Source of the DNA: Catellatospora coxensis
GTDB taxonomy: Bacteria; Actinomycetota; Actinomycetes; Mycobacteriales; Micromonosporaceae
DNA: 64,000 bases
Assembly (NCBI RefSeq): GCF_016862635.1
Contig: NZ_BONI01000004.1
Span: 124,001-188,000 of the forward strand
Reading direction: 5' to 3'
The position numbers and the translations under genes are program-made. Under the pieces are notes generated by a model that saw only the letters and a list, made by a program, of their open reading frames with translations, was not told where the DNA came from and made no database searches. Numbering within the stretch: position 1 is the stretch's first letter; each line of letters starts with the position of its first letter. Shown piece after piece: positions 1-8,828 of this stretch.

Positions 1-512
1 CGGATGAACAGCTGCTGCATGCGCAGCCGGGTCAGCGCGTCCAGGGCCCCGAACGGCTCGTCGAGCAGCAGCAGCTCCGGCTCGCGTACCAGCGCGCGGG
101 CGACCGCGACGCGTTGCGCCTGCCCGCCGGACAGCTCCGCCGGCCACGCGGTGTCGCGATCGGGCAGCCCGACCTCGGCCAGCGCCGCCCGCGCCCGGGA
201 ACGTACGTCCGGGCCGGTCAGCCCGAGCGCGACGTTGTCGATGACACGTTTCCAGGGCAGGAGCCGGTGCTCCTGGAACACCACCGCCTGGTGTGGTGGC
301 CGCCGTACGGTCCCGCCCGCGTCGGGGTCGAGCCCGGCGAGGATGCGGAGCAGGGTGCTCTTGCCCGAGCCGCTGCCGCCGAGCAGCGCGACCACCTCGC
401 CGGGCGCGATGGTCAGGTCGACGCCGTCGAGCACGACGGTCGCGCCGAACGAGCGCCGGACGCCGCCGGCGGTCAGCACCGTGTTCAGGTCGCCTTCAGT
501 CCGCGTCGCCAT
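1..512 (-). CDS. ssuB: Aliphatic sulfonate ABC transporter ATP-binding protein (3' end outside window)
   Basis: This is the ATPase that would energise the adjacent sulfonate-type permease at the inner face of the membrane. Reading from the ATG at 512, I see the Walker [10 protein letters not shown], the Q-loop [12 protein letters not shown], the ABC signature LSGGQAQR and the Walker [13 protein letters not shown]. The PWK.V..N motif after the Q-loop is typical of the SsuB/TauB/NrtD group. The start lies 28 bases inside the permease gene, so translation is probably coupled. About 170 codons are visible and the gene continues past base 1, so the C-terminus is unseen. The ABC assignment is certain; the substrate (sulfonate, taurine or another organosulfur compound) is inferred from the SsuA partner. 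Confidence 0.93.
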   Translation of the reverse strand, partial: MATRTEGDLNTVLTAGGVRRSFGATVVLDGVDLTIAPGEVVALLGGSGSGKSTLLRILAGLDPDAGGTVRRPPHQAVVFQEHRLLPWKRVIDNVALGLTGPDVRSRARAALAEVGLPDRDTAWPAELSGGQAQRVAVARALVREPELLLLDEPFGALDALTRLRMQQLFI

Positions 513-1333
513 GACAGCGTCCTCCTCTCCGCGATGCGCAGCAGCAGATCCGACAGCAGGCCCAGCAGCGCGTACACGAGCAGGCCGAGCAGCACCACGT
601 CGGTCTGCGCGAACTCGCGGGCCTCCATCATCAGGAAGCCGATGCCGGTCTGCGCGTTGACCTGCTCGCCGACGACGAGGCTCAGCCAGGCCGCGCCGAT
701 GGCCAGGCGCAGCCCGAGGAACAGCGACGGCAGCGCGCCGGGCAGCACCACGTGCCGCAGCCGGGCGAGGTGGCCGAGTCCGCAGGTGCGCGCGGCTTCG
801 ACGAGCCGCTCGTCGATGTCGCGGATACCGGCGTAGGTGTTGAAGTAGATCGGGAAGAAGCTGCCGAGGGCGACCAGCGTGACCTTCAGCTCCTCGCCGA
901 TGCCGACCCAGATGATCAGCAGCGGGACCAGGCCCAGGTGGGGCAGCATGCGGGCCATCTGCACGGGCGGGTCGACGAGGTCGTCGCCGGTGCGCAGCAG
1001 GCCCGCGAGCGCGCCGAGCAGCAGTGCGAGCCCGCCGCCGACGGCCAGGCCGATCGCCGCGCGCTGCAGGGAGTCGAGCAGGTGCACGGCGAGCGTGCCG
1101 TCGCCGGCCAGCCGCCACCCGGTGCGCAGCACCGCGCTCGGTGCGGGCAGTTTCTCCGGCGGCAGCAGGCCCGTCCGCGCGGCGGCCTCCCAGGTGGCGA
1201 GCAGCGCGACCGGGCTCACCAGGCGCAGCACCCGGCGGCCGGAACGCGGTCGGTCGGCTCGGCCCGGTGCGGCCGTTCCGGCTGGTGTGGTGCGGACGGC
1301 GGCCGGGGCCGCCGTCCGCGGTGCGGCTGTCAT
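485..1333 (-). CDS. ssuC: Aliphatic sulfonate ABC transporter permease
   Basis: This 282-residue BPD_transp_1 permease forms the membrane channel of a sulfonate/taurine importer. After a basic, Ala/Pro-rich N-terminus of about 45 residues come roughly six hydrophobic helices. The cytoplasmic EAA loop that docks the ATPase is visible as [20 protein letters not shown]. The ATG at 1333 overlaps the TGA of the substrate-binding protein (ATGA) and the stop overlaps the ATPase start, so the three genes form one coupled operon in the order ssuA-ssuC-ssuB. Length and topology are normal for SsuC. A longer in-frame reading upstream runs antisense-like through ssuA and was not used. Confidence 0.93.
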   Translation of the reverse strand: MTAAPRTAAPAAVRTTPAGTAAPGRADRPRSGRRVLRLVSPVALLATWEAAARTGLLPPEKLPAPSAVLRTGWRLAGDGTLAVHLLDSLQRAAIGLAVGGGLALLLGALAGLLRTGDDLVDPPVQMARMLPHLGLVPLLIIWVGIGEELKVTLVALGSFFPIYFNTYAGIRDIDERLVEAARTCGLGHLARLRHVVLPGALPSLFLGLRLAIGAAWLSLVVGEQVNAQTGIGFLMMEAREFAQTDVVLLGLLVYALLGLLSDLLLRIAERRTLSWRRGLKAT

Positions 1334-2289
1334 CGCAGGGACTCGGCGAAGCGGCTGTCGATGCGGGACTTGATGTCGATCTTCTCGGGGATCAGCTGGA
1401 GCGCGGCGAAGCCGTCGGCGATGGCCTGCAGCTCGTCGCCGATCTCCGGGGTGACCGCGGCGAGCGGCTGAGCGCTGCGCTCCAGCGCGCGGGTGGTGAC
1501 GTCGAGCGGGATCTTCAGCTCCGGCGCGAGAATCGCGGCGCGTTCGGCCGGGTTGGCGATGCCCCAGTCGGTGACCGTGCGGTACTGCTTCAGGAACTCG
1601 CCGAGCTGGTCGGTCTTCTGCTCCAGGGCGGTCGGGTCGACGAGCAGGTACTCGCGGTTGCTCGCCAGGCCGGTGGCGTCTTCCAGGACGGCGACGCCGG
1701 GCTGCTCGGCCAGCGCGAAGTAGGGGTCCCAGATGATCCAGGCGTCGACCTGGTCGCCGTCGAAGGCCGGTCGCGCCTCGGCGGGCTTGAGGTATTTGAC
1801 GTCGATGTCCGTGATTTTGAGGTTGTGCTTCTCCAGCAGCTTCACCAGCAGCCAGTTGACGTTGGAGCCCTTGTTCAGCGCGACCTTCTTGCCCTTGAGG
1901 TCGGCGAAGGTCTTGAACCCCCTGGCCTGCTTGACGAGCACGGCCTCGCCCTTGGGTACCGGGGCGGAGGTGCCGATGATCTTGAAGGCGATCTTCCCGG
2001 CGGCGGCGAAGATCGGCGGGGCCTCGCCGGTCTGTCCGATGTCGATCGCCTTGCCCTTGAGGCCTTCGGTGAGGGCGGGTCCGCTCTCGAACAGCGACCA
2101 GGTGGCCTTGGGGTCGGCGGCGTTGCGCGCCTTGACCAGGCTGAGCCCGCCGAAGCGCTGGTAGCCGATGCGCAGCGGCTGGCCGGCGGCAGCCGGTTCG
2201 TCGCCGCCGCAGGCCGACAGCAGGGTCGCGGACAGGGGTGCCGCGGCGAGCGCCGCCAGCAGCGAGCGGCGGGAAAGGTGGGCGTGCAT
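1330..2289 (-). CDS. ssuA: Sulfonate/taurine-family ABC substrate-binding lipoprotein
   Basis: This 319-residue periplasmic-binding-like lipoprotein captures substrate outside the membrane for the SsuCB importer. The N-terminus reads SRRSLLAAL followed by a hydrophobic stretch and the lipobox LLSAC, so it is probably exported (SRRSLL is Tat-like) and lipidated. The body matches the NMT1/SsuA fold: RIGYQR near the start, [36 protein letters not shown], and [14 protein letters not shown]. An AGGAG ribosome site sits 8 bases before the ATG. Upstream lies a short inverted repeat (2400-2416) that may be the operator. The true ligand cannot be told from sequence. Confidence 0.92.
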   Translation of the reverse strand: MHAHLSRRSLLAALAAAPLSATLLSACGGDEPAAAGQPLRIGYQRFGGLSLVKARNAADPKATWSLFESGPALTEGLKGKAIDIGQTGEAPPIFAAAGKIAFKIIGTSAPVPKGEAVLVKQARGFKTFADLKGKKVALNKGSNVNWLLVKLLEKHNLKITDIDVKYLKPAEARPAFDGDQVDAWIIWDPYFALAEQPGVAVLEDATGLASNREYLLVDPTALEQKTDQLGEFLKQYRTVTDWGIANPAERAAILAPELKIPLDVTTRALERSAQPLAAVTPEIGDELQAIADGFAALQLIPEKIDIKSRIDSRFAESLR

Positions 2290-2399
2290 GGGTTGTCTCC
2301 TGAAGGGTGGGAGCCGTGTCTCGTCGCCGATGACGGGAAGCGTGCCCGGTCGTGCGGAGTGCCGTGGCCGCCCGCACGCGGTGGCGAAAGGCTATCAAC

Positions 2400-2416
2400 C
2401 CCATAGGATTTATGGG
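2400..2416. promoter_or_regulatory. Inverted repeat upstream of ssu operon (candidate operator)
   Basis: CCCATA-GGATT-TATGGG is a perfect 6-bp inverted repeat in an AT-richer stretch about 110 bases upstream of ssuA. Position and symmetry suggest a sulfur-responsive repressor site or an element overlapping the promoter. The regulator is unknown and I see no regulator gene beside it. Confidence 0.4.
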
Positions 2417-2467
2417 AATAGTGTCTGACCTGGATCGGAGCCGACAGGCATGGTTTACATAGGCCGA

Positions 2468-2503
2468 AGGGCCGCCCCTGTCCGACGAGACAGGAGCGGC
2501 CCT
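2468..2503 (-). terminator. Intrinsic terminator of the DEAD-box helicase gene
   Basis: A 15-bp stem with one C-A mismatch (arms 2468-2482 and 2489-2503, 6-base loop) begins 17 bases after the helicase stop. No strong U-tract follows, as is usual in high-GC actinobacteria. Confidence 0.7.
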
Positions 2504-2519
2504 CACGATTTTCGGCCGG

Positions 2520-4238
2520 TTACCAGCGCTGGCGGCGCGGGGCCGCGTCGCGATCGCGGTCACGGCGGGCGCTGACCCGCTTGCCCTTGATCGTCGCGTT
2601 GCGCAGCGCCTGGATCACGTCGTCGGCGGCGTCCGCCGGGACCTCGACCAGCGAGAACCGGTCGGCGATCTCGATCGCGCCGATGTCGCGCCCCGGCAGC
2701 CCCGCCTCACCGGCGATCGCGCCCACCAGATCCTGCGGGCGTACGCCGTTGCGCCGGCCCAGGCCGATGAACAGCTTGACCGCGCCCGCCGCGGGGCCGC
2801 GCGAACCGCCGCGGCGGCCGTCGGCCTGGCCGGGGCGCTCGCGCCGCTCGACGGGCTCGGCGATGTCCGGGATGACCTCGTCGTCGGGGGCGTTGCCCAT
2901 GGCCTCGTGCGCGACCTTCACCGCGGCCAGGGCCACCTCGACGATGTCGTACTCGTCGGCCAGGCTCTCCACGACGACGCGGAACCGGTCCAGGTCGTCC
3001 TCTTCCAGCAGGCTCTCGTGCACCGCGGCCCGGGTCATCTCCAGCCGGCGCGCGTGCAGGTCGGCGACGCTGGGGATCTTCTCCATCGTGATGCGCTGCC
3101 GGGTGACCCGCTCGATCGCCTTGAGCATGCGGTGCTCGCGCGGCTCGGCCAGGGTCACCGCGACACCCTCCCGACCGGCCCGGCCGACCCGGCCGATCCG
3201 GTGCACGTACGCCTCGGGAGCCGACGGCACGTCGTAATTGATCACGTGGGTGAGCTGCTCGATGTCCAGGCCACGAGCGGCGACGTCGGTGGCGACCAGC
3301 AGGTCGGCCGTGCCGGCGCGCAGCCGGCCCATCACCCGGTCGCGCTGCTCCTGGCTCATGCCGCCGTGCAGCGCCTCGGCCCGGTAACCGCGGCCGTTCA
3401 TGGTCTCGGTGAGCTGGTCGACCTCCTCCCGGGTGCGGCAGAAGACGATCGCCGCCGTGGGCGCCTCGACGTCGAGGACCCGGCCCAGCGCGGCGGGCTT
3501 GTGCGCGCGGGCCACCACGTACGCGCTCTGGCGCACCTTCGGCGACTCGCCCGGCGCCGGGGCGGCACGGCCCATCTGGATCCGGGCTGCGTCGCGCAGG
3601 TAGCGCTTGACCAGACCCTCCACCCGCGACGGCATGGTCGCCGAGAACAGCACGGTCTGCCGGGTGTCGGGGGTCTCCTGCAGGATGGCCTCGATGTCCT
3701 CGGCGAAGCCCATGTCGAGCATCTCGTCGGCCTCGTCGAGCACGACCGTGCGCAGCTCGGCCAGCTGCAGGGTGCCCCGGCCGATGTGGTCCAGCGCCCG
3801 GCCGGGCGTGGCCACCACGATGTCGACGCCGCGGCGCAGGGTCTGCAGCTGGCGGCCGATGGGCTGCCCGCCGTAGATCGGCAGCACGCGCACGCCCAGG
3901 TCGCGGCCGTAGCGGTGCACCGCCTCGGAGACCTGCACGGCCAGCTCGCGGGTCGGCACGAGGACCAGCGCGGTCGGGTCGACCCGGGTGCGGCCGTCGG
4001 CGCTGTCGGCCCACTGCTGCAGCAGCGGCAGGGCGAACGCGGCGGTCTTGCCGGTGCCGGTGGCGGCCTGTCCCAGCAGGTCGCGGCCGGTCAGCAGCGG
4101 TCCGATGGCCTCGCGCTGGATCGGCGTCGGCTCCTCGTAGCCCAGCGCCGAGAGCGCCTTCGTCAACTCGGGCCGCAGGCCGAGGTCGGCGAAGGTGACG
4201 GTCTCCTCGGACGTGGCCGCTGAGGGCTCCTGGCTCAT
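2520..4238 (-). CDS. DEAD-box ATP-dependent RNA helicase (DeaD/CsdA type)
   Basis: This 572-residue cytoplasmic RNA helicase remodels structured RNA, likely in ribosome assembly or mRNA turnover. Visible motifs in order: Q-motif FADLGLRPELTKAL...PTPIQ, Walker A AATGTGKT, PTRELAVQV, DEAD box VLDEADEMLDMGF, SAT, VFCRTREEVDQL, RGLD and HRIGRVGRAGR. After the RecA-like core come a helical linker and, near residues 475-560, a DbpA-type RNA-binding domain (VKLFIGLGRRNGVRPQDLVGAIAGEA), then a short basic tail. I chose ATG 4238 because GAAGG lies 6 bases before it; a TTG at 4259 would add seven residues without a ribosome site. It is alone between a terminator and an opposite promoter region. Confidence 0.95.
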   Translation of the reverse strand: MSQEPSAATSEETVTFADLGLRPELTKALSALGYEEPTPIQREAIGPLLTGRDLLGQAATGTGKTAAFALPLLQQWADSADGRTRVDPTALVLVPTRELAVQVSEAVHRYGRDLGVRVLPIYGGQPIGRQLQTLRRGVDIVVATPGRALDHIGRGTLQLAELRTVVLDEADEMLDMGFAEDIEAILQETPDTRQTVLFSATMPSRVEGLVKRYLRDAARIQMGRAAPAPGESPKVRQSAYVVARAHKPAALGRVLDVEAPTAAIVFCRTREEVDQLTETMNGRGYRAEALHGGMSQEQRDRVMGRLRAGTADLLVATDVAARGLDIEQLTHVINYDVPSAPEAYVHRIGRVGRAGREGVAVTLAEPREHRMLKAIERVTRQRITMEKIPSVADLHARRLEMTRAAVHESLLEEDDLDRFRVVVESLADEYDIVEVALAAVKVAHEAMGNAPDDEVIPDIAEPVERRERPGQADGRRGGSRGPAAGAVKLFIGLGRRNGVRPQDLVGAIAGEAGLPGRDIGAIEIADRFSLVEVPADAADDVIQALRNATIKGKRVSARRDRDRDAAPRRQRW

Positions 4239-4407
4239 GGTCCGCCTTCTGCTCGACAATTCCGGGTCATCGGTACGCTACCCGGGCAGAACTGCCACCC
4301 TGGACGGTACCCTGCGTTCGGGCCCTCGGGGGCGTGTGCTGCGCAGATCGCCGAACCGGCGCATCGTGTCGGGTTCCGGGGCCATCCGGCCGGTGACCTG
4401 GCGTTGA

Positions 4408-4788
4408 TCAGGCGGCGAGCGCGGCGGCGAGCAGGGCGGCCAGCGGGGTCAGGCCCTGGACGACGGCGGCGCGGGCCATCCGGCGGTCGGTGGTGATCAA
4501 GACCACGGCCGCGCCGAGCATGCTCGCGCAGCTGAACAGCGCCACGGCCGCTCCGGCGGTGGCGTGCCCGGTGTGTACGGCGACCACGCCGCCCAGCGCC
4601 CCGAGCGCCAGGAACAGGTTGTAGAAGCCCTGGTTGAACGCCCAGGGCCGGACCGCGTCGAGGTCAGCCGGCCGGACCCGGAACCGGCCGTGCACCTGCG
4701 GCCGCTGGAACAGCACGCTCTCCATCGCGAAGATGAGCACGTGCAGCAGGCCTGCGAGCGCCGCGAACACCTGAGCCGTCACGTTCAT
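4408..4788 (-). CDS. DUF1304 family small membrane protein
   Basis: This 126-residue integral membrane protein has four hydrophobic helices and the DUF1304 hallmarks: an N-terminal helix ending HVLIFAMESVLF and the loop WAFNQGFYNLFLALG. Family function is not established. It lies 35 bases downstream of the MFS gene on the same strand, so the two may share a transcript. Nothing in the sequence points to a substrate. Confidence 0.88.
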   Translation of the reverse strand: MNVTAQVFAALAGLLHVLIFAMESVLFQRPQVHGRFRVRPADLDAVRPWAFNQGFYNLFLALGALGGVVAVHTGHATAGAAVALFSCASMLGAAVVLITTDRRMARAAVVQGLTPLAALLAAALAA

Positions 4789-4823
4789 GGACGTGATTGT
4801 CGCTCACGTGCCCCGGGGCCGGG

Positions 4824-6020
4824 TCAGCCGGTCGGCCGAGGGTGCCGGGTCCGGGTCGCGGCCAGGTACGCGAGGATCAGGGCGGCGGCGAGCACGACGA
4901 GGCTGATGCCGAGCGCGTTGACGCCCCAGGTGCCCAGGACCACGCCGATGATCGCGGGGAAGATCGAGCCGCCCAGGCCCGCTCCCGCCATCTGCAGGCC
5001 GATGGTCCGGTCGGCGTGTGCGGCCCCGACCCGTTCCGCGGTCAGCAGCGTGAACAGCGGGAACACCGCCGCCGCGGCGAAGCCGATCACCATGAAGCCG
5101 AACGCGGCCAGCCAGCCCGGCCCGGGGATCGCGACCAGCACCGCCCCGGCGGCCATGCCGCCGATCGACCACACGACGGTCCGGCCCGGCAGGAACCGGT
5201 GGGCGGCGAAGCCCTGCAGCACCCGGCCCACGAACAGGCTGCCCCAGTACAGCGAGACGCACACGCCGGCGACCGCGTCGCTCATGCCGCGGCCCTCGGT
5301 GAGCAGCTGGTACGCGAACAGGCCCGCCGCGACCTCCAGCGCCACGTACACCGCGATGGTGAGCACGCTGAACCAGACGGCGGGCAGCTTGAACGTGTCC
5401 CGGGCCCGGATCGGCCCGGCGTGGGTCTCGTGCGCGGCGTGCGCGGGCGCGGGCCGCTGCGCCCACTGCTTGACGGTCAGCACGAACGCGACGGCGAGCA
5501 GCGCCTGGCCGGTCGCGACGACGAGGTAGCCGGGCCGCCAGGCGTCGCCGTACTGGATGGCCGCCGTCATGATCAGCGGGCCCATCGCGACGCCCAGCCC
5601 GAAGAACGCGTGCAGCCAGTTCATGTGCCGGGGGCCGAACGCCGACGCGGCGTACGCGTTGAGGCCCGCGTCGATCGCCCCGCCCGCGAAACCGGCGCAC
5701 AGCGCGGCGGCCATGGTGAACGCGAACGCGGGCGACAGGGCGTACCCGAACAGCGCCAGGCTGGCCAGCGCGGTGCTGCCCGCCAGCAGCCGGCCGACGC
5801 CGAGTTTCGACAGCACGAACCCGGCCGTGACGCTGGAGACCAGGTAGCCGCACGTCGACGGGATCAGCAGCAGGCCGATGGTCTCCCGGGGGACGTTCAG
5901 GTCGGCGCTCATCGACGGCCAGGCCACGCCGAGCAGGCCGTCGGGCAGCCCGAGGCTGATGAACGCGAAGTAGGACAGGGCGAGCACGGACATGCGGATC
6001 GGGGTCCCGGGAGAACTCAC
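4824..6020 (-). CDS. MFS transporter
   Basis: This 398-residue major facilitator superfamily permease shows twelve predicted hydrophobic segments split by a cytoplasmic loop around residues 195-215. The opening VLALSYFAFISLGLPDGLLGVAWPS and the GLNAYAA region resemble the FucP/YfkF-like and sugar-efflux branches of MFS. The chosen start is GTG 6020; no clear ribosome site is visible, and ATG at 5993 nine codons later is a fair alternative. It precedes the DUF1304 gene with a 35-base gap. The substrate is unknown. Confidence 0.9.
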   Translation of the reverse strand: MSSPGTPIRMSVLALSYFAFISLGLPDGLLGVAWPSMSADLNVPRETIGLLLIPSTCGYLVSSVTAGFVLSKLGVGRLLAGSTALASLALFGYALSPAFAFTMAAALCAGFAGGAIDAGLNAYAASAFGPRHMNWLHAFFGLGVAMGPLIMTAAIQYGDAWRPGYLVVATGQALLAVAFVLTVKQWAQRPAPAHAAHETHAGPIRARDTFKLPAVWFSVLTIAVYVALEVAAGLFAYQLLTEGRGMSDAVAGVCVSLYWGSLFVGRVLQGFAAHRFLPGRTVVWSIGGMAAGAVLVAIPGPGWLAAFGFMVIGFAAAAVFPLFTLLTAERVGAAHADRTIGLQMAGAGLGGSIFPAIIGVVLGTWGVNALGISLVVLAAALILAYLAATRTRHPRPTG

Positions 6021-6179
6021 TTCGTGATCATGCCTGATGCGCCGCGCATGCGTTCGCCGGGCGGCTCGCGGACCGCGAATCGGGACGGCCGCGCGGGTCG
6101 GCGCATGCGCCGGCGATCATGTGGTTGAGCTGTGAAGACCGTTTCGCGGTGACGGTTCGGCACCGGTACCTTCACCGGC

Positions 6180-6704
6180 GTGCCGATCGATCGTCCGACC
6201 CTGCCACGCGTTCCCACCTGGGCCGCCGTGACCGCGCTCGTGCTCGCGGCGCTGCTCGGCTGCTGCCCGCCGGCCAGGCCCTGGACCTGGTTCGGCGAGG
6301 ACCGCCAGTATCCGCACGCCGACGGGTTCTTCCACATCTCCCGGGGCGACGACGACCTGGAGGAGGACCTGCTGCCGATCTACGGCGTCGAGCTGCCCTG
6401 CGGTGTGGCCGATGTACGGTACGGGAACCTGCAGGAGCCGATCAACGAGCTCTATGTGCGTTTCGTCGCGTCGATGGCATGCCTGGACGCTTTCCGCGCC
6501 GACTACGGCCTATCGCCGGTGGATTGGGAAGATCCCTCGGCCCCGGACATGTACGGGTGGCACATCAGCACCTCGGCGAAGATGTACTCGGGCGACTACG
6601 ACGACAACCACCTTTACCTGTACGTGGAGGACACGCAGACTCCACCGGTCGCGTACCTGGTGCTGCAGCGGTGGGGACCGCCGAAGGACAGCGTCGGGAG
6701 ATAG
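6180..6704 (+). CDS. Hypothetical membrane-anchored or secreted protein
   Basis: I do not recognise this 174-residue protein. A hydrophobic segment at about residues 13-27 (VTALVLAALLGCCPP) could be a signal peptide or anchor; the paired cysteines at its end could be a lipobox-like site. The rest is acidic and aromatic, with repeated Tyr/Asp/Trp (for example SGDYDDNHLYLYVED), consistent with a small extracytoplasmic beta domain. Start is GTG 6180, in the divergent gap opposite the MFS gene. A short gap separates it from the next gene on the same strand. Confidence 0.65.
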   Translation: MPIDRPTLPRVPTWAAVTALVLAALLGCCPPARPWTWFGEDRQYPHADGFFHISRGDDDLEEDLLPIYGVELPCGVADVRYGNLQEPINELYVRFVASMACLDAFRADYGLSPVDWEDPSAPDMYGWHISTSAKMYSGDYDDNHLYLYVEDTQTPPVAYLVLQRWGPPKDSVGR

Positions 6705-6732
6705 CGGCGCAGCGCCGTAATAGGGTGGGCGG

Positions 6733-7272
6733 GTGGTGGAGGACGACGCGGACGCGGTCGCGAGCTCGTTGCAGGCGTGGCTGGCCGCCGTCTCGTTCAC
6801 CGATTGTGACGCCGACCAGGTCACCGAGCTGCTCACCGAGGCGGTGCTGGCGTGGGGGACCGCCCAGGAGTGGCGGGTGTATCGCCGCGCCCGCAGCGTG
6901 GTGAAGCTGCCCCCGCCGTACGAGGACCGGCATTCCTGGGTGGATGTCGGGGTCGCCCGGTCGGGCTTGCCGCCGATCGTGGTGGAGATCGACCAGTCGG
7001 AGCGCAGGCGGACGCTGGAGAAACTCGCCGCCGAGGCGGCCGAGGGCCGGGTCGCGGTGTGGCTGCGCTGGGGGACGGGCCCGTTCGCCGTGCCCGCGCT
7101 GCCGGTCCGGCTGGCGACGTGCCCGGTGAGCGGGCGCAAGGACGCGTCCGGTCGGCGGCTGTTCTCGGCACCCGTGGCGGTCCGCCCGGCGCCTTCGCAC
7201 AGCGGCGCCGCCCTGGGCGAGGCCGACCAGGGCGATCTCTTCGCCGCCGACGGTCCGGCCGCGCAGGTCTGA
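6733..7272 (+). CDS. Hypothetical protein, possible nuclease-like fold
   Basis: This is a 179-residue cytoplasmic-looking protein with no signal peptide. Its centre (residues 77-115) reads WVDVGVARSGLPPIVVEID, then a charged helix, then VAVWLRWG. An Asp strand, a Glu-x-Asp strand and a following helix/strand resemble the core of PD-(D/E)XK-type or restriction-endonuclease-like proteins, but the catalytic Lys is not visible, so this is only a structural hint. Start is GTG 6733, directly followed by a second GTG. It is 28 bases after the preceding gene and may be cotranscribed. Confidence 0.6.
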   Translation: MVEDDADAVASSLQAWLAAVSFTDCDADQVTELLTEAVLAWGTAQEWRVYRRARSVVKLPPPYEDRHSWVDVGVARSGLPPIVVEIDQSERRRTLEKLAAEAAEGRVAVWLRWGTGPFAVPALPVRLATCPVSGRKDASGRRLFSAPVAVRPAPSHSGAALGEADQGDLFAADGPAAQV

Positions 7273-7369
7273 GAACGCCGCCGCGCGAGCCCGACCTCGG
7301 ACGATCACGTGGAGCCTGGCGTGGGCGCGTCCGGGCACAGTGGTGCGGCGGCGACGCGAACTCCGCGGA

Positions 7370-7388
7370 TTCGTTGGGTCACAACGAA
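7370..7388. promoter_or_regulatory. Perfect inverted repeat upstream of cutinase (candidate operator)
   Basis: TTCGTTG-GGTCA-CAACGAA is a perfect 7-bp inverted repeat about 70 bases before the cutinase start. Its left half and flank (7365-7379, GCGGATTCGTTGGGT) recur exactly, inverted, at 8957-8971 just before the sensor kinase gene, suggesting one shared regulator. Confidence 0.6.
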
Positions 7389-7401
7389 CGCTGCGAACGC
7401 A

Positions 7402-7440
7402 ACGATGAAGGTCCTCCCCGCGGGAGCAGCCCTTCATCGT
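7402..7440 (+). promoter_or_regulatory. Leader hairpin directly upstream of the cutinase ribosome site
   Basis: Arms 7402-7411 and 7431-7440 pair perfectly over 10 bp (ACGATGAAGG / CCTTCATCGT) and enclose a second CTCCC/GGGAG helix. The structure ends only four bases before the AAGGAG ribosome site at 7445-7450. It could stabilise the mRNA or gate translation; there is no U-tract, so it is not a classic terminator. Confidence 0.5.
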
Positions 7441-7455
7441 CAGCAAGGAGTCCGC

Positions 7456-8814
7456 ATGACTGTCAGTTCCGGGCGGCGCGGCACACGCGCCGCCCTCGCC
7501 CTGCTCGCCATGCTGGGCGCGGGAGCGGCGGTCGCCGTTCCCGCCGCGCCCGCCGCCGCCGACGCCACCCTGGCCACCTGCGCGCAGGTGATCGCCATCG
7601 GGGTGCGCGGCACCGTCGAGGCCGCCGGCTACAACAGCGGCCCGTTCGGCAACACCTATGCCAGCGGCGGCCTGGGCACCATGGCGGCGACCGTCAACCA
7701 GATGCAGTCGACGTCGAGCTGGAAGATCCGCAGGGCGGGGCTGGACTACCCGGCGCTGTGGGACAACACCGCCAGCACGGCCGCGGGCGTGCTCAACCTG
7801 AAGCGGGAGCTGAACCAGCTCGCCATCTACTGTCCGGGGTCGCGGACGGTGCTGCTGGGATACTCGCAGGGCGCGGCCGTCATCGGCGAGCTGCTGGGGC
7901 TCGGCCGCTCCAGCCTGACCACGGTGGCGCAGAACAACATCGAGGCCGTCGTCTTCTTCGGCGACCCGGGCTACCGGGTGGGCGAGATCCAGAACGACTC
8001 GGGCAACACCGCGAACGGGCAGGGCATCCGCTACCGGGTGCCGCGGGTGCTCGACTGGCTGTACCCGCGCCTGCGTTCCTACTGCTACGACGGCGACTGG
8101 GCGTGTGACGCCCCCAGCGTCGGCCCCGTGCACGACGACGCCTACGACCGTCCGGAAGTGACCAACGCGGCCACCGCGTTCGTCCTGGACCAGCTGGCGA
8201 CCTCGGGCGGCGGCTCGACGCCCGGCGGGATCGACACGACCCCCATCCCGGCGCAGTCGGAGGGCCTGACGGTGCAGAAGATCGCCGTGGCCGGCGGCTA
8301 CACCGGCCCGATCGACGGGGTGCCCGGCACCAACACGTGGCTGGGCGCGCAACAGGTGATGACCGGCTACGGCTACACCGGCCCGATCGACGGCGTGCCC
8401 GGCACGAACACGTACGCGGCGATGCAGCGGCTGGCGCAGAAGGGCGGCTACACCGGGCCCGTCGACGGCGCGCTGGGTGTGAACTCGTGGAAGGGCATCC
8501 AGACGGTGCTGCGCGGTTACGGCTACGCCGGCCCGATCGACGGTCTGCCGGGCACCAACACGTACGCCGCGCTGCAGCGGCTCGCCAAGCTCGGCGGCTA
8601 CACCGGCCCGATCGACGGGGCGCTGGGCGTGAACTCCTGGAAGGGCGTGCAGAAGGTGATGACGGGCTACGGCTACACCGGCCCGATCGACGGCGACCCC
8701 GGGGTGAACACCTACTCCGCCCTGCAGCGCATGGCGACGCTGGGTGGATACACCGGCCCGATCGACGGTGTCCCCGGCCCGAACACGTGGGCGGCGCTCG
8801 CCAGGCTCGTCTGA
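7456..8814 (+). CDS. Secreted cutinase-family serine esterase with C-terminal peptidoglycan-binding-like repeats
   Basis: This 452-residue secreted hydrolase should cleave cutin, polyester or lipid esters outside the cell. A signal peptide (residues 1-36, ending AAPAAADA) precedes a cutinase alpha/beta-hydrolase domain (about 37-250) with the nucleophile motif GYSQG (Ser137), an Asp in the YDGDW region and His226 in VGPVHDDAY. Four cysteines fit the usual cutinase disulfides. Residues 280-452 are seven tandem 25-residue repeats with the core GYTGPIDG, resembling PG_binding_1 half-units and alternating between two subtypes. ATG 7456 was chosen over an in-frame GTG at 7309 because AAGGAG lies 5 bases upstream and it begins the signal peptide. 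It is monocistronic: hairpin leader before, terminator after. Confidence 0.92.
   Translation: MTVSSGRRGTRAALALLAMLGAGAAVAVPAAPAAADATLATCAQVIAIGVRGTVEAAGYNSGPFGNTYASGGLGTMAATVNQMQSTSSWKIRRAGLDYPALWDNTASTAAGVLNLKRELNQLAIYCPGSRTVLLGYSQGAAVIGELLGLGRSSLTTVAQNNIEAVVFFGDPGYRVGEIQNDSGNTANGQGIRYRVPRVLDWLYPRLRSYCYDGDWACDAPSVGPVHDDAYDRPEVTNAATAFVLDQLATSGGGSTPGGIDTTPIPAQSEGLTVQKIAVAGGYTGPIDGVPGTNTWLGAQQVMTGYGYTGPIDGVPGTNTYAAMQRLAQKGGYTGPVDGALGVNSWKGIQTVLRGYGYAGPIDGLPGTNTYAALQRLAKLGGYTGPIDGALGVNSWKGVQKVMTGYGYTGPIDGDPGVNTYSALQRMATLGGYTGPIDGVPGPNTWAALARLV
8293..8811 (+). repeat. Seven tandem ~75-bp coding repeats (cutinase C-terminus)
   Basis: The DNA repeats a unit encoding G-Y-T-G-P-I-D-G followed by a G-x-N-T/S-W/Y helix. 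Units alternate between one ending in QKVMTG-like and one ending in QRLAKL-like sequence, giving a higher-order period of about 150 bp. Near identity between units indicates recent internal duplication or gene conversion. Confidence 0.85.
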
Positions 8815-8828
8815 CCCGCGCCACGCGG

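Noticed and set aside
8293..8811. Possible CRISPR array or satellite
   Set aside because: The regular ~75-bp repeats are in-frame protein repeats without spacers; no cas genes are present.
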